Source: an uncultured Lachnospiraceae bacterium
GTDB lineage: Bacteria > Bacillota > Clostridia > Lachnospirales > Lachnospiraceae
Direction of reading: 5' to 3'
NCBI GenBank assembly: GCA_910578405.1
Contig: CAJTQO010000006.1
Coordinates: 41,999-105,998, forward strand
Length of the DNA: 64,000 bases
Shown here: in pieces, positions 1-8,876 of the stretch
Layout: each line of letters opens with the position of its first letter
Position numbering within the stretch: the stretch's first letter is position 1
Position numbers and translations under genes: made by a program
The notes under the pieces: model-generated
Database searches by the model: none
Told to the model about the DNA's origin: nothing
What the model saw: the letters and a program-made list of their open reading frames with translations, nothing else

Positions 1-1035
1 TACAATAATGCCAATTGGCACCGCAATAATCATTCCAAACACTCCCGCTGCTTTATACCCGATAAAAAGCAAAAACAATGTGGGGATAGGAGGCACGCCA
101 ATAGAATCTCCCACAATCTTAGGCTGGATTAACTGGCGCGCCAACTGCCCGCCGCACCAGATAATTAACAGCCCCACTGCCATTTTATAATCCGAACTAA
201 GTATCTTAATCACCGCCCAGGGCAGCAGCACTGTCCCCGTCCCAAACACAGGCAAAAAATCCAGAACCGCAGTTCCCAGTGCAATCAACAGCGCGTAATT
301 CACATCCAAAACTGTAAAACCAACCACCAACAGCACATACATCCACACTTCAATCTTAAACTGCGCTTTGAAATATCCCCCAACCGCACGCTTAAAGCTT
401 CTGGTAATTAAATCCAGGCGGTACACAATCGCTTCCGGCATACTGCCTTTCACCTTTACAGACATATATTCCCGTTCCGCTACAAAAAAATACGCGGAAA
501 GCAGACACATCACTACACCAATCAGCACCGTAGGCAAATTTTTGGCAAAATTCCCCACAGCCGCAATGGTGGGTGAGCCGGCTTTTCCAACCAGCTCCCC
601 TACAAACCCTTCCATCTGCAGACCAATATCTTCAATTGCACTGCGCACTTCGGCAGGGAAACGGCTGTACAGCACATCTAAATTCTTCCCAATGGTGCGG
701 AAATCTTCTTCGGCGCTTTCCCACATTTCTGGCAGGCCGTTTACCAAAGCTGCCGCCTCCTGCACCACTTTCACCCCAATCAGGTATCCTGCCAGAACCA
801 CCAATGCAATTACTGCAACGATGACAAAGGCTGTCCCTGCCTTTCTTCGGATTTTTAACTTTTCTTCAAAAAAACGAACCAACGGGTTGGCAATCATCGC
901 TATCACCCATCCAATGACAAATGGCATAAAAAACAGCAGAATTTTAGGTAACAGAAACACAGCCAACAGCAAAATAACCGCCGCTATTCCTAAATTTATA
1001 AAAACCTTCAAGTAAGTCCTTGCTGATGTTTTCAC
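1..1035 (-). CDS. AI-2E family / YtvI-like membrane transporter (3' end cut by window)
   Basis: A GTG start at 1035, preceded by a GGAGGTG Shine-Dalgarno, opens a frame that runs 345 codons without a stop to the left edge, so the C-terminus is missing. The N-terminus has two closely spaced hydrophobic segments (about residues 8-40), followed further in by a membrane helix and a soluble stretch; the last visible part reads GYKAAGVFGMIIAVPIG, the glycine-rich C-terminal signature of the AI-2E/PerM/YtvI permease family (about 350-370 residues). Known members include the Bacillus sporulation protein YtvI, Na+/H+ antiporters and the putative AI-2 exporter TqsA; which substrate applies here cannot be read. 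It sits downstream of ysxC on the same strand but 132 bases away, so it may have its own promoter. Family call secure, function open. Confidence 0.85.
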   Translation of the reverse strand, partial: MKTSARTYLKVFINLGIAAVILLLAVFLLPKILLFFMPFVIGWVIAMIANPLVRFFEEKLKIRRKAGTAFVIVAVIALVVLAGYLIGVKVVQEAAALVNGLPEMWESAEEDFRTIGKNLDVLYSRFPAEVRSAIEDIGLQMEGFVGELVGKAGSPTIAAVGNFAKNLPTVLIGVVMCLLSAYFFVAEREYMSVKVKGSMPEAIVYRLDLITRSFKRAVGGYFKAQFKIEVWMYVLLVVGFTVLDVNYALLIALGTAVLDFLPVFGTGTVLLPWAVIKILSSDYKMAVGLLIIWCGGQLARQLIQPKIVGDSIGVPPIPTLFLLFIGYKAAGVFGMIIAVPIGIIV

Positions 1036-1167
1036 AAAGAACACCTCCGCTCCCTTTCACCCGTCCTCATAAAGTGAAAGTCTGACCAAAACACTTATGG
1101 AATCCCTTATCAAAACCGATTTCTAAATGGGAAAAAGTTAGCTGTCTCCGGCAGTCTCCTTCCGTTC

Positions 1168-1752
1168 TTAAGCCAGATAACCGTCCAGCAGTTCATATAT
1201 TTCCTCCCTGCCTTGTTTGGTTAGTGCAGAATAAGGGATAATCTTAGCCTCACCCTTGATTCCTAGCTCATCCCGGATAATTTGGATTTGCTTCTGCAAC
1301 TGACTTCTTTTTAATTTATCCGCTTTTGTGGCAATAATAATAGGTGCAAATCCTTGCGCCAGAATCCAGTCATACATAAGTTTGTCATTGTCCGATGGCT
1401 TATGACGTATATCAATAAGCAAAAAAACCGCTTTTAACTGTTTGCTTGAATGAAGGTAACGTTCCACCATTTTCCCCCACTTCGCCTTCGTCTCCACATT
1501 AGCCGTCGTATAACCATAGCCGGGCAAATCCACCAGGTAAAAAGCGCCGTTAATATTATAAAAATTAATGGTCTGCGTCTTTCCTGGCGTGGAACTGGTC
1601 TTGGCATAGGATTTTCGGTTCATCAGTCCGTTAATCAGCGATGATTTCCCTACATTGCTTTTCCCTGCGAAAGCAAACTCTGCATATAAGTTCTCCGGCA
1701 TTTTGCTTGTAATGCCGCATATCGTTTCCAAGTTCACATTCTTAATTACCAT
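1168..1752 (-). CDS. ysxC: Ribosome biogenesis GTP-binding protein YsxC/EngB
   Basis: A small TRAFAC GTPase of 194 residues, the usual length for EngB/YihA/YsxC, which is needed for late assembly of the 50S ribosomal subunit. G motifs are all visible: G1 GKSNVGKSS at about 30-38, the TPGKTQ switch I segment at 55-60, G3 DLPG at 75-78 followed by the family-typical YGY, G4 TKAD at about 143, and a G5 SALT near 175. The ATG overlaps the end of lon by a few bases, so the two are probably translationally coupled in one transcript (lon-ysxC), an order also known in Bacillus. No oddities. Very likely correct. Confidence 0.97.
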   Translation of the reverse strand: MVIKNVNLETICGITSKMPENLYAEFAFAGKSNVGKSSLINGLMNRKSYAKTSSTPGKTQTINFYNINGAFYLVDLPGYGYTTANVETKAKWGKMVERYLHSSKQLKAVFLLIDIRHKPSDNDKLMYDWILAQGFAPIIIATKADKLKRSQLQKQIQIIRDELGIKGEAKIIPYSALTKQGREEIYELLDGYLA

Positions 1753-4253
1753 TCCTGCTTATCGTATTCCTCTCTTTCTTTTTGCTTCTTCCTCTTGGAG
1801 CCTTTTCCCTTGGATTCTGCCTTTCCTGCCTTTTCAGGAGCGGATTCCTGTTCTTCCCCGGAATCTGCTTTCTCTTCCTTTTCCTGAGAGCTTTTCCCGC
1901 TTTTTCCGGCAGAACGCTTCTCTGCCGGCGGAAACTCTGTCAACGCATAAGCCAACACATCTTCCATTGTCTCCATAAAATGGATAGACAGCCCGGCTTT
2001 AATCTCTCCGGATATTTCTTCGATGTCTTTTTCATTTTTCTTTGGCACCAGCACGGTACGAATCCCCGCAGTTTTAGCCGCCAGAATTTTTTCTTTCAGG
2101 CCGCCAATGGGCAGCACTCTTCCACGCAGCGTAATCTCCCCGGTCATTGCCACCTCCGCCCGTACGGGAATGTCCGTAATGGCGGAAAGCAGGGCCGTTG
2201 CCATAGTTATCCCGGCGCTGGGGCCATCTTTTGGCACTGCGCCTTCCGGGATATGGATGTGGAAATCATTTTTTCGGAATACTTCCTGTGGTATCTTATA
2301 TTGTTTGCTTACCGAACGGACATAGCTCATACCTGTAATGGCGGATTCCTTCATCACGTCACCCAACTGGCCGGTCAGTTCCACTTCTCCTTTGCCAGGC
2401 ATCCGGTTCACTTCCACCTGCAGGGTTTCTCCGCCTACACTGGTCCATGCCAAACCCCGGACGATACCAACCTCATCTTTTTCGTTAGCCTTTTGCGTGC
2501 GGTACCGCTCTTTCCCCAAATACTTCTCCAGATTAGAGGAAGTCACCTTCACGCCCGCTTTTTTGGAAGTGAGAATTTCTTTTGCCGCTTTCCGGCATAT
2601 TCCGCCTATCTTGCGCTCCAGGTCACGAACCCCCGCTTCCCTTGTGTATGCCTCTATAATCTTCTTTAATGCGCTGTCACTGATGGAAAGCTGTCCTTCT
2701 GTCAACCCGTTCTTCTTATATTGTTTTCCCGCTAAATGCTCCTTTGCAATATGAAATTTCTCATTTGCCGTGTAACTTGTCACCTCAATCAGCTCCATAC
2801 GGTCTAGCAAAGGACGTGGGATTGTCTCCGTCGAATTTGCCGTGGCTATGAAAAGCACTTCGGACAAATCAATGGGAAGTTCCACATAATGGTCACGAAA
2901 CTTGTTGTTTTGCTCACTGTCCAACACTTCCAGCAGCGCCGAAGAAGTGTCGCCTTTATAGTCGCTGCTCACCTTATCAATTTCATCCAACAACATCAGT
3001 GGATTCTTGACCCCAGCCTGCCGCAAACCTGCCACAATACGCCCAGGCATAGCCCCTACATAAGTTTTCCGGTGTCCACGAATTTCCGCTTCGTCTCTGA
3101 CGCCTCCCAAACTAATCCTAACGTATTTTTTCTCCATTGCTTCCGCCACGCTTTTTGCAATGGAAGTTTTGCCCGTGCCAGGAGGCCCCACCAGGCAGAT
3201 AATCGGTGACTGTCCCTCTTTAGTCAGACAGCGTACAGCCAACGCTTCCAGCACGCGCTCCTTTACCTGCTTCAAACCATAATGATCCCGCTCTAAAGTT
3301 TCTTCCGCTTTCCGGATATCGGTATTATCCGTGGATTTCTTTTCCCAAGGCAGCTCCAGTAAAGTTTCAATATATCCACGCTCCACGGCGCTCTCGGAAC
3401 TGCTCTGAGGCAGGCTCTTAAAACGGGAGATTTCTTTTTGTATCTTCTCCTTTACTTCCTGTGCGGCCTCCAGTTTCCCCAGTTCCTCTTCAAACTGTTC
3501 CGCATCGGAAAAGGCGCTGTCTTCCCCCAACTCTTCCCGTATAAACTGTAACTGTTCCCGCAGCATGTATTCCCGCTGGTGCTTATCCACCCGGCCTTTT
3601 ATTTTCTCGGACAATTCTCTGCGGATTCCTGCCACATCCACTTCCCGGGAAAGAATATCAGCCATTACCTGGTACCGCTCCTGTGGGTCAACGGCAGACA
3701 GCACGCTTTGTTTGCTTTCATAATATAAAGGCATATTAATGGCAATCTGATCCACCAGCCTGCCCAAATCATAAATATCCTGGATATGGCGTTCCAACGC
3801 CACACCATTTTTTGGATAATACAGCGCATAACCTGCAAACAATTCCTTCATCTGCCGCACCATCGCTTCTTCCTGTACGGTGCCACGCAAATGGGACGGC
3901 TCTTCCAGTTCCGCCACTTCCCCTTCCAGATATTCTTCCTTCTCTGTAAAAGAAAGCAATTCCCCCCTGGCTATCCCTTCCACCATTACACGGACAATAT
4001 TTTTGGGCATCTTGATTACCTGCTTTACCAAAGCAATTGTCCCTATGGCATATACGGTTTCGAAAGTGGGTTCCTCCTCTTCCGTCTGTTTCTGCGTCAC
4101 CAAAAAAAGCCTTTGGCTTTCCACCATAGCTTGTTCCACTGCCGCAATGGATTTCCCCCTGCTCAAATCGAAGTGGATAATCATCTGCGGCAAAATTGTC
4201 ATTCCACGTAATGCCACGGCTGGCATACATCTTTTCACTCTTACATCATCCAT
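1746..4253 (-). CDS. lon: ATP-dependent protease La (Lon)
   Basis: Cytosolic AAA+ serine protease that degrades misfolded and regulatory proteins. Numbered from the ATG at 4253 the protein has 835 residues: N-terminal substrate-binding domain opening with the family-typical PAVALRGMTILP, central AAA+ module with Walker A GPPGTGKTS at about 356-364, and C-terminal protease domain with catalytic Ser in KDGPSAG (about 679) and Lys in GGLKEK (about 720). The open frame could extend to a TTG at 4271, but that codon lies inside the clpX terminator hairpin, so ATG 4253 or the later ATG before PAVALRG (4226) is preferred. After the protease domain there is a highly charged, low-complexity tail of about 60 residues rich in Lys, Glu and Ser, not needed for the core enzyme. 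Downstream gene ysxC overlaps the stop. Confidence 0.96.
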   Translation of the reverse strand: MDDVRVKRCMPAVALRGMTILPQMIIHFDLSRGKSIAAVEQAMVESQRLFLVTQKQTEEEEPTFETVYAIGTIALVKQVIKMPKNIVRVMVEGIARGELLSFTEKEEYLEGEVAELEEPSHLRGTVQEEAMVRQMKELFAGYALYYPKNGVALERHIQDIYDLGRLVDQIAINMPLYYESKQSVLSAVDPQERYQVMADILSREVDVAGIRRELSEKIKGRVDKHQREYMLREQLQFIREELGEDSAFSDAEQFEEELGKLEAAQEVKEKIQKEISRFKSLPQSSSESAVERGYIETLLELPWEKKSTDNTDIRKAEETLERDHYGLKQVKERVLEALAVRCLTKEGQSPIICLVGPPGTGKTSIAKSVAEAMEKKYVRISLGGVRDEAEIRGHRKTYVGAMPGRIVAGLRQAGVKNPLMLLDEIDKVSSDYKGDTSSALLEVLDSEQNNKFRDHYVELPIDLSEVLFIATANSTETIPRPLLDRMELIEVTSYTANEKFHIAKEHLAGKQYKKNGLTEGQLSISDSALKKIIEAYTREAGVRDLERKIGGICRKAAKEILTSKKAGVKVTSSNLEKYLGKERYRTQKANEKDEVGIVRGLAWTSVGGETLQVEVNRMPGKGEVELTGQLGDVMKESAITGMSYVRSVSKQYKIPQEVFRKNDFHIHIPEGAVPKDGPSAGITMATALLSAITDIPVRAEVAMTGEITLRGRVLPIGGLKEKILAAKTAGIRTVLVPKKNEKDIEEISGEIKAGLSIHFMETMEDVLAYALTEFPPAEKRSAGKSGKSSQEKEEKADSGEEQESAPEKAGKAESKGKGSKRKKQKEREEYDKQEW

Positions 4254-4269
4254 TCCTGTCACCATGTGC

Positions 4270-4297
4270 AAAACGCCGCCATTGCCGGCGGCGTTTT
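4270..4297 (-). terminator. Rho-independent terminator after clpX
   Basis: Perfect 11-bp inverted repeat AAAACGCCGCC / GGCGGCGTTTT around a six-base loop, lying 24 bases past the clpX stop on the minus strand and ending in a short T run. It also has a T run on the plus strand, so it could act in both directions. It would limit read-through from clpPX into lon and argues against a lon start upstream of it. Confidence 0.7.
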
Positions 4298-4320
4298 TCT
4301 TTCCACAAATTCATTCCTTT

Positions 4321-5574
4321 CTATCTTGCCGGACGCATCGCTTCCCTGCGGATTACCAACGGCTCACTGTTCCCCTCTACCGCGCCTTTTGTAACAATGC
4401 ATTCTACGATAGATTCATCGGACGGAATCTGATACATAACATCCATCATCGCGTTTTCCATAATGGAACGCAGCCCTCTGGCGCCTGTTTTGCGCTCAAA
4501 TGCCTTATCCGCAATAGCCTCAATGGCATCTTCTTCAAAAGTCAGCATTACGCCGTCAAAACCGAATAATTTCTGATACTGTTTCACCAAAGCGCTCTTC
4601 GGCTCTTTTAAAATCCGCACAAGAGCGTCCCTGTCCAGTCCCTGCAGCGTTACATTTATCGGGACGCGCCCTACAAATTCGGGAATCAGTCCAAATTTCA
4701 CCAAATCCTGAGGTGTTACCTGCTTTAACAAATCTCCGATTGCTTTAGAACTCTTCACCTTCAGCTCCGTATTGAACCCAATGGCGCTGCGGTCTAAACG
4801 GGATTCCACAATCTTCTCCAATCCGTCAAAAGCCCCTCCGCAAATAAAGAGGATATTGGTTGTATCAATCTGGATTAGTTCCTGATGCGGATGCTTCCGG
4901 CCGCCCTGCGGCGGTACGCTGGCCACTGTCCCTTCCACAATCTTCAAAAGGGCCTGCTGCACTCCTTCTCCGGAAACGTCTCTGGTTATAGATACATTTT
5001 CCCCTTTTTTTGTTATTTTATCAATTTCATCAATGTACACAATACCGTACTGCGCACGTTCTACATCATAATCTGCCGCCTGAATTAATTTTAACAAAAT
5101 ATTTTCAACGTCTTCCCCTACATAACCTGCTTCTGTCAACGTAGTGGCGTCGGCAATTGCAAAGGGCACGTTGATAATTTTTGCAAGGGTCTGTGCCAGG
5201 AAAGTCTTACCGGAACCAGTAGGCCCTATCATAATGATGTTGCTTTTTTGCAATTCCACATCGTCGTCGTCCTTGGGCGCCGTTACCCGTTTATAATGGT
5301 TGTATACGGAAACTGCTAAAACTTTCTTCGCTTCCTCCTGCCCGATCACGTAATCATCCAAAAATTCCTTGATTTCCACCGGTTTCAACAAATTGATGTC
5401 GAGTTCGTCCTCTATCGGTTCGTCCTCATATTCTTCTTCAATGATATCCTCACAGATATCAATACATTCATCACAGATATATACTCCTGCAGGCCCCGCA
5501 ATCAACTTTTTCACCTGACTCTGGGGCTTATTGCAAAAAGAACATCTGATATCATCGGAATTTTTCCCTGCCAT
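4321..5574 (-). CDS. clpX: ATP-dependent Clp protease ATP-binding subunit ClpX
   Basis: AAA+ unfoldase that recognises tagged or folded substrates and feeds them into the ClpP chamber. The 417-residue protein has the N-terminal zinc-binding domain (Cys11, Cys14, Cys34, Cys37), Walker A GPTGSGKT at about 117-124, Walker B in IVYIDEIDKI, and an IGF loop (SAIGFN, about residue 270) that docks onto ClpP. Length and order are those of ordinary ClpX. It lies 79 bases downstream of clpP, the usual clpP-clpX order, and is followed by a strong hairpin terminator. No CtsR or CIRCE-like sites were seen nearby. Confidence 0.98.
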   Translation of the reverse strand: MAGKNSDDIRCSFCNKPQSQVKKLIAGPAGVYICDECIDICEDIIEEEYEDEPIEDELDINLLKPVEIKEFLDDYVIGQEEAKKVLAVSVYNHYKRVTAPKDDDDVELQKSNIIMIGPTGSGKTFLAQTLAKIINVPFAIADATTLTEAGYVGEDVENILLKLIQAADYDVERAQYGIVYIDEIDKITKKGENVSITRDVSGEGVQQALLKIVEGTVASVPPQGGRKHPHQELIQIDTTNILFICGGAFDGLEKIVESRLDRSAIGFNTELKVKSSKAIGDLLKQVTPQDLVKFGLIPEFVGRVPINVTLQGLDRDALVRILKEPKSALVKQYQKLFGFDGVMLTFEEDAIEAIADKAFERKTGARGLRSIMENAMMDVMYQIPSDESIVECIVTKGAVEGNSEPLVIRREAMRPAR

Positions 5575-5653
5575 GTCCTGCTCCTTGCTTCTATCTTACT
5601 AACCCGATTATATTCATTTGATTTTCCAACCTGATTTTCTGCCTATGGCGCTC

Positions 5654-6256
5654 CTATTTTTCAAAGCTCCCATGGTTTTCAATGATCTTGTCAATCAGTC
5701 CATAACTCAAGGCTTCTTCCGCAGTCTTCCAGTTATCCCTTTCGGTATCCGCCATAATGACTTCGAAATCCTGTCCGGTATTCTGCGCCATAATTCTAGC
5801 CATTTTTTCCTTTGTAGCCAGGATATGCTTTGCGGTAATCTCTATTTCCGTGGCCTGCCCCTGCGCCCCGCCTGCCGGCTGATGAATCATAATTTCTGCA
5901 TTGGGCAGCGCAAAACGCTTTCCTTTCGCCCCGCCTGCCAAAAGGAATGCTCCCATGCTTGCCGCCATGCCAATGCATACGGTGGAAACATCACACTTAA
6001 TAAAGTTCATGGTATCGTAAATCGCCATTCCCGCTGTGATTACGCCACCCGGACTGTTAATATATAAGTGGATGTCCTTTTCAGGATCCTCCGACTCCAA
6101 AAACAGAAGCTGCGCTACCACTATGCTTGCGGAAACATCATTCACTTCTTCGCCAAGAAATATAATACGGTCTTTCAAAAGCCTGGAATATATATCATAA
6201 GACCGTTCCCCCCTGCTCGTCTGCTCCACAACATAAGGTATTAAACTCATGCTCAT
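5654..6256 (-). CDS. clpP: ATP-dependent Clp protease proteolytic subunit ClpP
   Basis: Self-compartmentalised serine protease subunit, 200 residues. Catalytic Ser100 is in the GMAASMGAFLL motif and His125 in the IMIHQP motif; the acid is expected in the MADTERDNW segment near residue 173. The N-terminal SLIPYVVEQT stretch is the processed N-terminus typical of ClpP1. It follows tig by 45 bases and precedes clpX, forming the conserved tig-clpP-clpX-lon order found in many bacteria. A GGAGGAAT-type ribosome binding site precedes the ATG. Only one clpP is seen in the window. Confidence 0.98.
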   Translation of the reverse strand: MSMSLIPYVVEQTSRGERSYDIYSRLLKDRIIFLGEEVNDVSASIVVAQLLFLESEDPEKDIHLYINSPGGVITAGMAIYDTMNFIKCDVSTVCIGMAASMGAFLLAGGAKGKRFALPNAEIMIHQPAGGAQGQATEIEITAKHILATKEKMARIMAQNTGQDFEVIMADTERDNWKTAEEALSYGLIDKIIENHGSFEK

Positions 6257-6301
6257 TCCTCCTTAATTTAGCTGCACAGGAAAATGTCCAACAGAAGACT
6301 T

Positions 6302-7588
6302 TTATTCTTCCACTGCATTCTCCACAATAAAGTCAATAGCTTTCTGGATTGCAATATCCGTCATTATGTTTTTCTTGCCCTCTTCTTTGAGCCTTTCCTT
6401 CACTTTGTCATTTTCCATCTGGTACATTTCAGCCATTTTATCTATTTCTTTTTCAAATTCCTCTTCCGAAGCTTCTATGTTCTCTTTCTCTACAATCGCC
6501 TCTAATACAAGCCTGGACTGAATGCCTTTCTGCGCCTGGGGTTTTACCTGTTCAAACAACATATCGTAATTGCTGCCTGTCATCTGGTAGTATTGTTCCA
6601 TCTTTAGCCCCTGGAGACTGATGCGCTGTTCAAAGTCCTCTACAATCTGCCTTTGCTGTGTTTCAACCATCGCTTCCGGAATCTCCATATCGGAGTCGTT
6701 GATAATCGCATCTATAACTGCATCCGTCTTGGCCCCTTTTGCTTCTTTTTCCTTGCGCGCTGTGATGTTCTTTCTCACATCTTCCCTGTATTCTGCCAAG
6801 GTATCGAACTCGGAAACCTCACTTGCAAACTCGTCATCCAGCTCTGGCAGTTCTTTTTCCTTGATTTCCGTTACCGTGCATTTGAACACAGCCGGTTTTC
6901 CTTTCAGTTCTTCCGCGTGGTAATTCTGTGGGAAGGTTACCTGGATTTCCACTTCTTTGCCAATCTGCGCGCCTACCAACTGTTCTTCAAAACCGGGGAT
7001 AAATGCGCCGGAACCAATTGTCAGCGGGTAATTTTCCCCTTTGCCGCCTTCGAAAGCAACACCGTCTACGAAGCCTTCAAAATCCAATACCGTCATATCG
7101 CCGTCTTTTACCGGGCGGTCTTCCACGGAAACGGTCCTGGCATTCCTTTCCCGCTCCTTTTCAATGTCTGCATCCACTTCTTCATCGGTCACTGTAATAT
7201 CCGTTTTGGCTACTTTTACCCCTTTATATTTTCCAAGCCTCACTTCCGGCTTCAACGCCACCTCTGCCGTAAAGATAAAAGGCTGTCCGGCTTCTACCTG
7301 CACAATGTCAATTTTAGGGGAGGAAACAATGTCTTCCTCACATTCTTCCAACGCTTTTGCATACGCTCCTGGAAGCAAATCGTTGACTGCATCTTCGTAA
7401 AAAATTTCTTTGCCATACATCTTCTCTATCATTTGACGGGGAACTTTCCCCTTCCGAAATCCCGGGACATTGATACGCTTCTTATTTTTCTGGTAAGCCC
7501 TTTCGATAGCCAGTTCTAACTCTTCCGCAACTACCTCAATCGTCAGCTTCGCCATGTTCTTTTCCAATTTTTCTACCTGTAAACTCAT
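6302..7588 (-). CDS. tig: Trigger factor, ribosome-associated chaperone and peptidyl-prolyl isomerase
   Basis: Binds ribosomal protein uL23 at the tunnel exit and shields nascent chains. The 428-residue sequence shows the N-terminal ribosome-binding domain with signature GFRKGKVP at 43-50, a central FKBP-type isomerase domain (about 150-245, with DFEGFVDG and the GSGAFIPGFEEQL motif), and the long helical C-terminal arms. An AGGAGGA site precedes the ATG and a clear extended -10 promoter lies about 80 bases upstream. It is the first gene of the tig-clpP-clpX group. Confidence 0.97.
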   Translation of the reverse strand: MSLQVEKLEKNMAKLTIEVVAEELELAIERAYQKNKKRINVPGFRKGKVPRQMIEKMYGKEIFYEDAVNDLLPGAYAKALEECEEDIVSSPKIDIVQVEAGQPFIFTAEVALKPEVRLGKYKGVKVAKTDITVTDEEVDADIEKERERNARTVSVEDRPVKDGDMTVLDFEGFVDGVAFEGGKGENYPLTIGSGAFIPGFEEQLVGAQIGKEVEIQVTFPQNYHAEELKGKPAVFKCTVTEIKEKELPELDDEFASEVSEFDTLAEYREDVRKNITARKEKEAKGAKTDAVIDAIINDSDMEIPEAMVETQQRQIVEDFEQRISLQGLKMEQYYQMTGSNYDMLFEQVKPQAQKGIQSRLVLEAIVEKENIEASEEEFEKEIDKMAEMYQMENDKVKERLKEEGKKNIMTDIAIQKAIDFIVENAVEE

Positions 7589-7665
7589 TTTATCAGTTTC
7601 CTCCTTATTCCACCATCTATCCGCTGATTTTTACCAAAAAAGTATATAATCACAGTCATTATGCG

Positions 7666-7674
7666 ATTATAGCA
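7666..7674 (-). promoter_or_regulatory. Extended -10 promoter of tig
   Basis: Read on the minus strand this is TGC-TATAAT, a consensus extended -10 element, about 78 bases before the tig ATG. No good -35 box is found at 16-18 bases, which fits an extended -10 type. It would start the tig-clpP-clpX transcript. Confidence 0.6.
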
Positions 7675-7769
7675 CATAGCTTTGGAAAATACCAGCTTTT
7701 TTACAATTTTTTTATCGTGAAAAAGAAGAAGCGTACACCGCGCTGCATCCTGTTTTTGGCCGGGAACGT

Positions 7770-8645
7770 TTAGGAAACGGTTTCCTGAATTTTCCTGGCG
7801 CACGCAATCGCCAGGGAACCCGGGCCAATATGGCAGGCAATGCTTAAAGACAGCGGATCCACATGGATGTCAAAGCCTGGGAAGCATTCCAGCAGTTCCT
7901 CTTTTAATGCCAAAGCTGCCGCTTCATTGTGGGAATGCGCCACCATTAGCCAGATATTGTCTTTGTCGGCGCCGCCAAAACGGTTGTTCATGTCATTGCG
8001 GATGGCATTGAGCATAATGGACTTGCCTTGGCTGGTAGTGCGCGCTTTGGCAAAAGCGTCCAACTTGTCCCCCTGAATCTGCAACACCGGTTTCAATTTT
8101 AACAGGGTGCCAAGCGCTGCCGCAGCCGGGGTAATCCTGCCTCCCTTTTTCAAATAGTACAGAGTGTCAAGCATGATATAAATGCTGGAATTGAATTTGT
8201 CTTCTTCCAGAAATTCCTTAATCTGACGCGCGTCCATCCCATGGCCTGCAAGCTGCAGCGCATCCATTGCGGATTGCCGCTGGGTGACGGATATCCTCTG
8301 GTTATTGACTACCTGCACTTTCCCCTCATAATCTTGCGCAAGCATAATGGCGCTTTGGCAGGAACCGGACAATCCGCTGCTCATTGGGATATGGACTATT
8401 TCATCATAATCCTTTAATAAACTGTCCCATAGCTCCATCACCGATTCCGGAGAAGGCTGGCTTGTCACAACGTTATCCCCGTTGGCCAACCGTTTGTAAA
8501 ATTCTTCCTGCGTTAAGCTGATATCTTCAAAATACGTTTCTTCGTTAATCATAAAAGGCATGGGAAGCACATGGATGCCCGTTTCCTTTGCCTGTTGCTG
8601 CGTAATGCCGCTGTTACTGTCTGTTACAATTGCAATTTTTGCCAC
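7770..8645 (-). CDS. DegV family protein (FakB-like fatty-acid-binding protein)
   Basis: DegV proteins (FakB) hold a fatty acid and present it to the kinase FakA, which makes acyl-phosphate for phospholipid synthesis. The 291-residue protein starts MAKIAIVTDSNSGI, as is typical, and has the TSQPSP motif near residues 61-66 and the SSGLSGSCQSA fatty-acid carboxylate-binding motif near 90-98; the C-terminal lobe ends with the usual HIGPGSLAIA-like segment. A FakA-like gene (yloV) lies about 2.3 kb upstream on the same strand, so both halves of the system are in this window. Expression should start at the TTGACT/TATAAT promoter at 8763-8790 and probably be controlled by the palindrome at 8718-8749. 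The bound fatty acid cannot be predicted. Confidence 0.93.
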   Translation of the reverse strand: MAKIAIVTDSNSGITQQQAKETGIHVLPMPFMINEETYFEDISLTQEEFYKRLANGDNVVTSQPSPESVMELWDSLLKDYDEIVHIPMSSGLSGSCQSAIMLAQDYEGKVQVVNNQRISVTQRQSAMDALQLAGHGMDARQIKEFLEEDKFNSSIYIMLDTLYYLKKGGRITPAAAALGTLLKLKPVLQIQGDKLDAFAKARTTSQGKSIMLNAIRNDMNNRFGGADKDNIWLMVAHSHNEAAALALKEELLECFPGFDIHVDPLSLSIACHIGPGSLAIACARKIQETVS

Positions 8646-8717
8646 TTTTTTCTCCCATACCCGTCCCTTTACGTTCCGGATATCTCTCCTTTTCTTCCAT
8701 CATTGATAATCCGTTTC

Positions 8718-8749
8718 CATTTAAGACAAACAATTGTTTGCCTTAAATG
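8718..8749. promoter_or_regulatory. 32-bp palindrome, candidate operator of the degV gene
   Basis: CATTTAAG and CTTAAATG flank a perfect 14-bp palindrome CAAACAATTGTTTG; a single base pair on each side (A and C) breaks the symmetry, giving a 32-bp dyad with one mismatched pair. It begins 13 bases past the -10 box of the degV promoter, so it covers the expected early transcribed region, where a bound repressor would block transcription. TetR-type regulators use sites of this size, but no regulator gene is adjacent. Confidence 0.6.
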
Positions 8750-8762
8750 ACCATTATGAAAT

Positions 8763-8790
8763 ATTATAGCGCCCCGCAGGCAAAAGTCAA
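8763..8790 (-). promoter_or_regulatory. Sigma-A type promoter of the degV gene
   Basis: On the minus strand: -35 TTGACT (8785-8790), 16-base spacer, -10 TATAAT (8763-8768). Both boxes are near consensus. It lies about 120 bases upstream of the degV ATG, and the 32-bp palindrome follows it directly. Confidence 0.75.
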
Positions 8791-8804
8791 TTCCCAGTTC
8801 CGTC

Positions 8805-8849
8805 CTGCCCGCAAAACTCAATGTTCGAATGAGGCGGATTTGCGGGCAG
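8805..8849. terminator. Long hairpin downstream of recG
   Basis: Perfect 11-bp arms CTGCCCGCAAA and TTTGCGGGCAG enclose 23 bases that contain a further CTCA/TGAG pairing. It starts 28 bases after the recG stop. There is no T run after either arm, so it is at best an atypical terminator or a 3'-end stabiliser; it also lies just upstream of the degV -35 box. Confidence 0.4.
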
Positions 8850-8876
8850 AAGTCTGAAAGAATCAAACCATGCGGT

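Noticed and set aside
1782..2669. 295-codon plus-strand ORF opposite lon
   Set aside because: Shadow frame; Phe/Ser/Leu-rich translation without ribosome binding site, while lon on the other strand has complete motifs.
6653..7519. 288-codon plus-strand ORF opposite tig
   Set aside because: Low-complexity Phe-rich shadow of a clear trigger factor gene.
4254..7700. CIRCE or CtsR operators around clpP, clpX and lon
   Set aside because: No TTAGCACTC-type or GGTCAAA-type sites found upstream of these genes.
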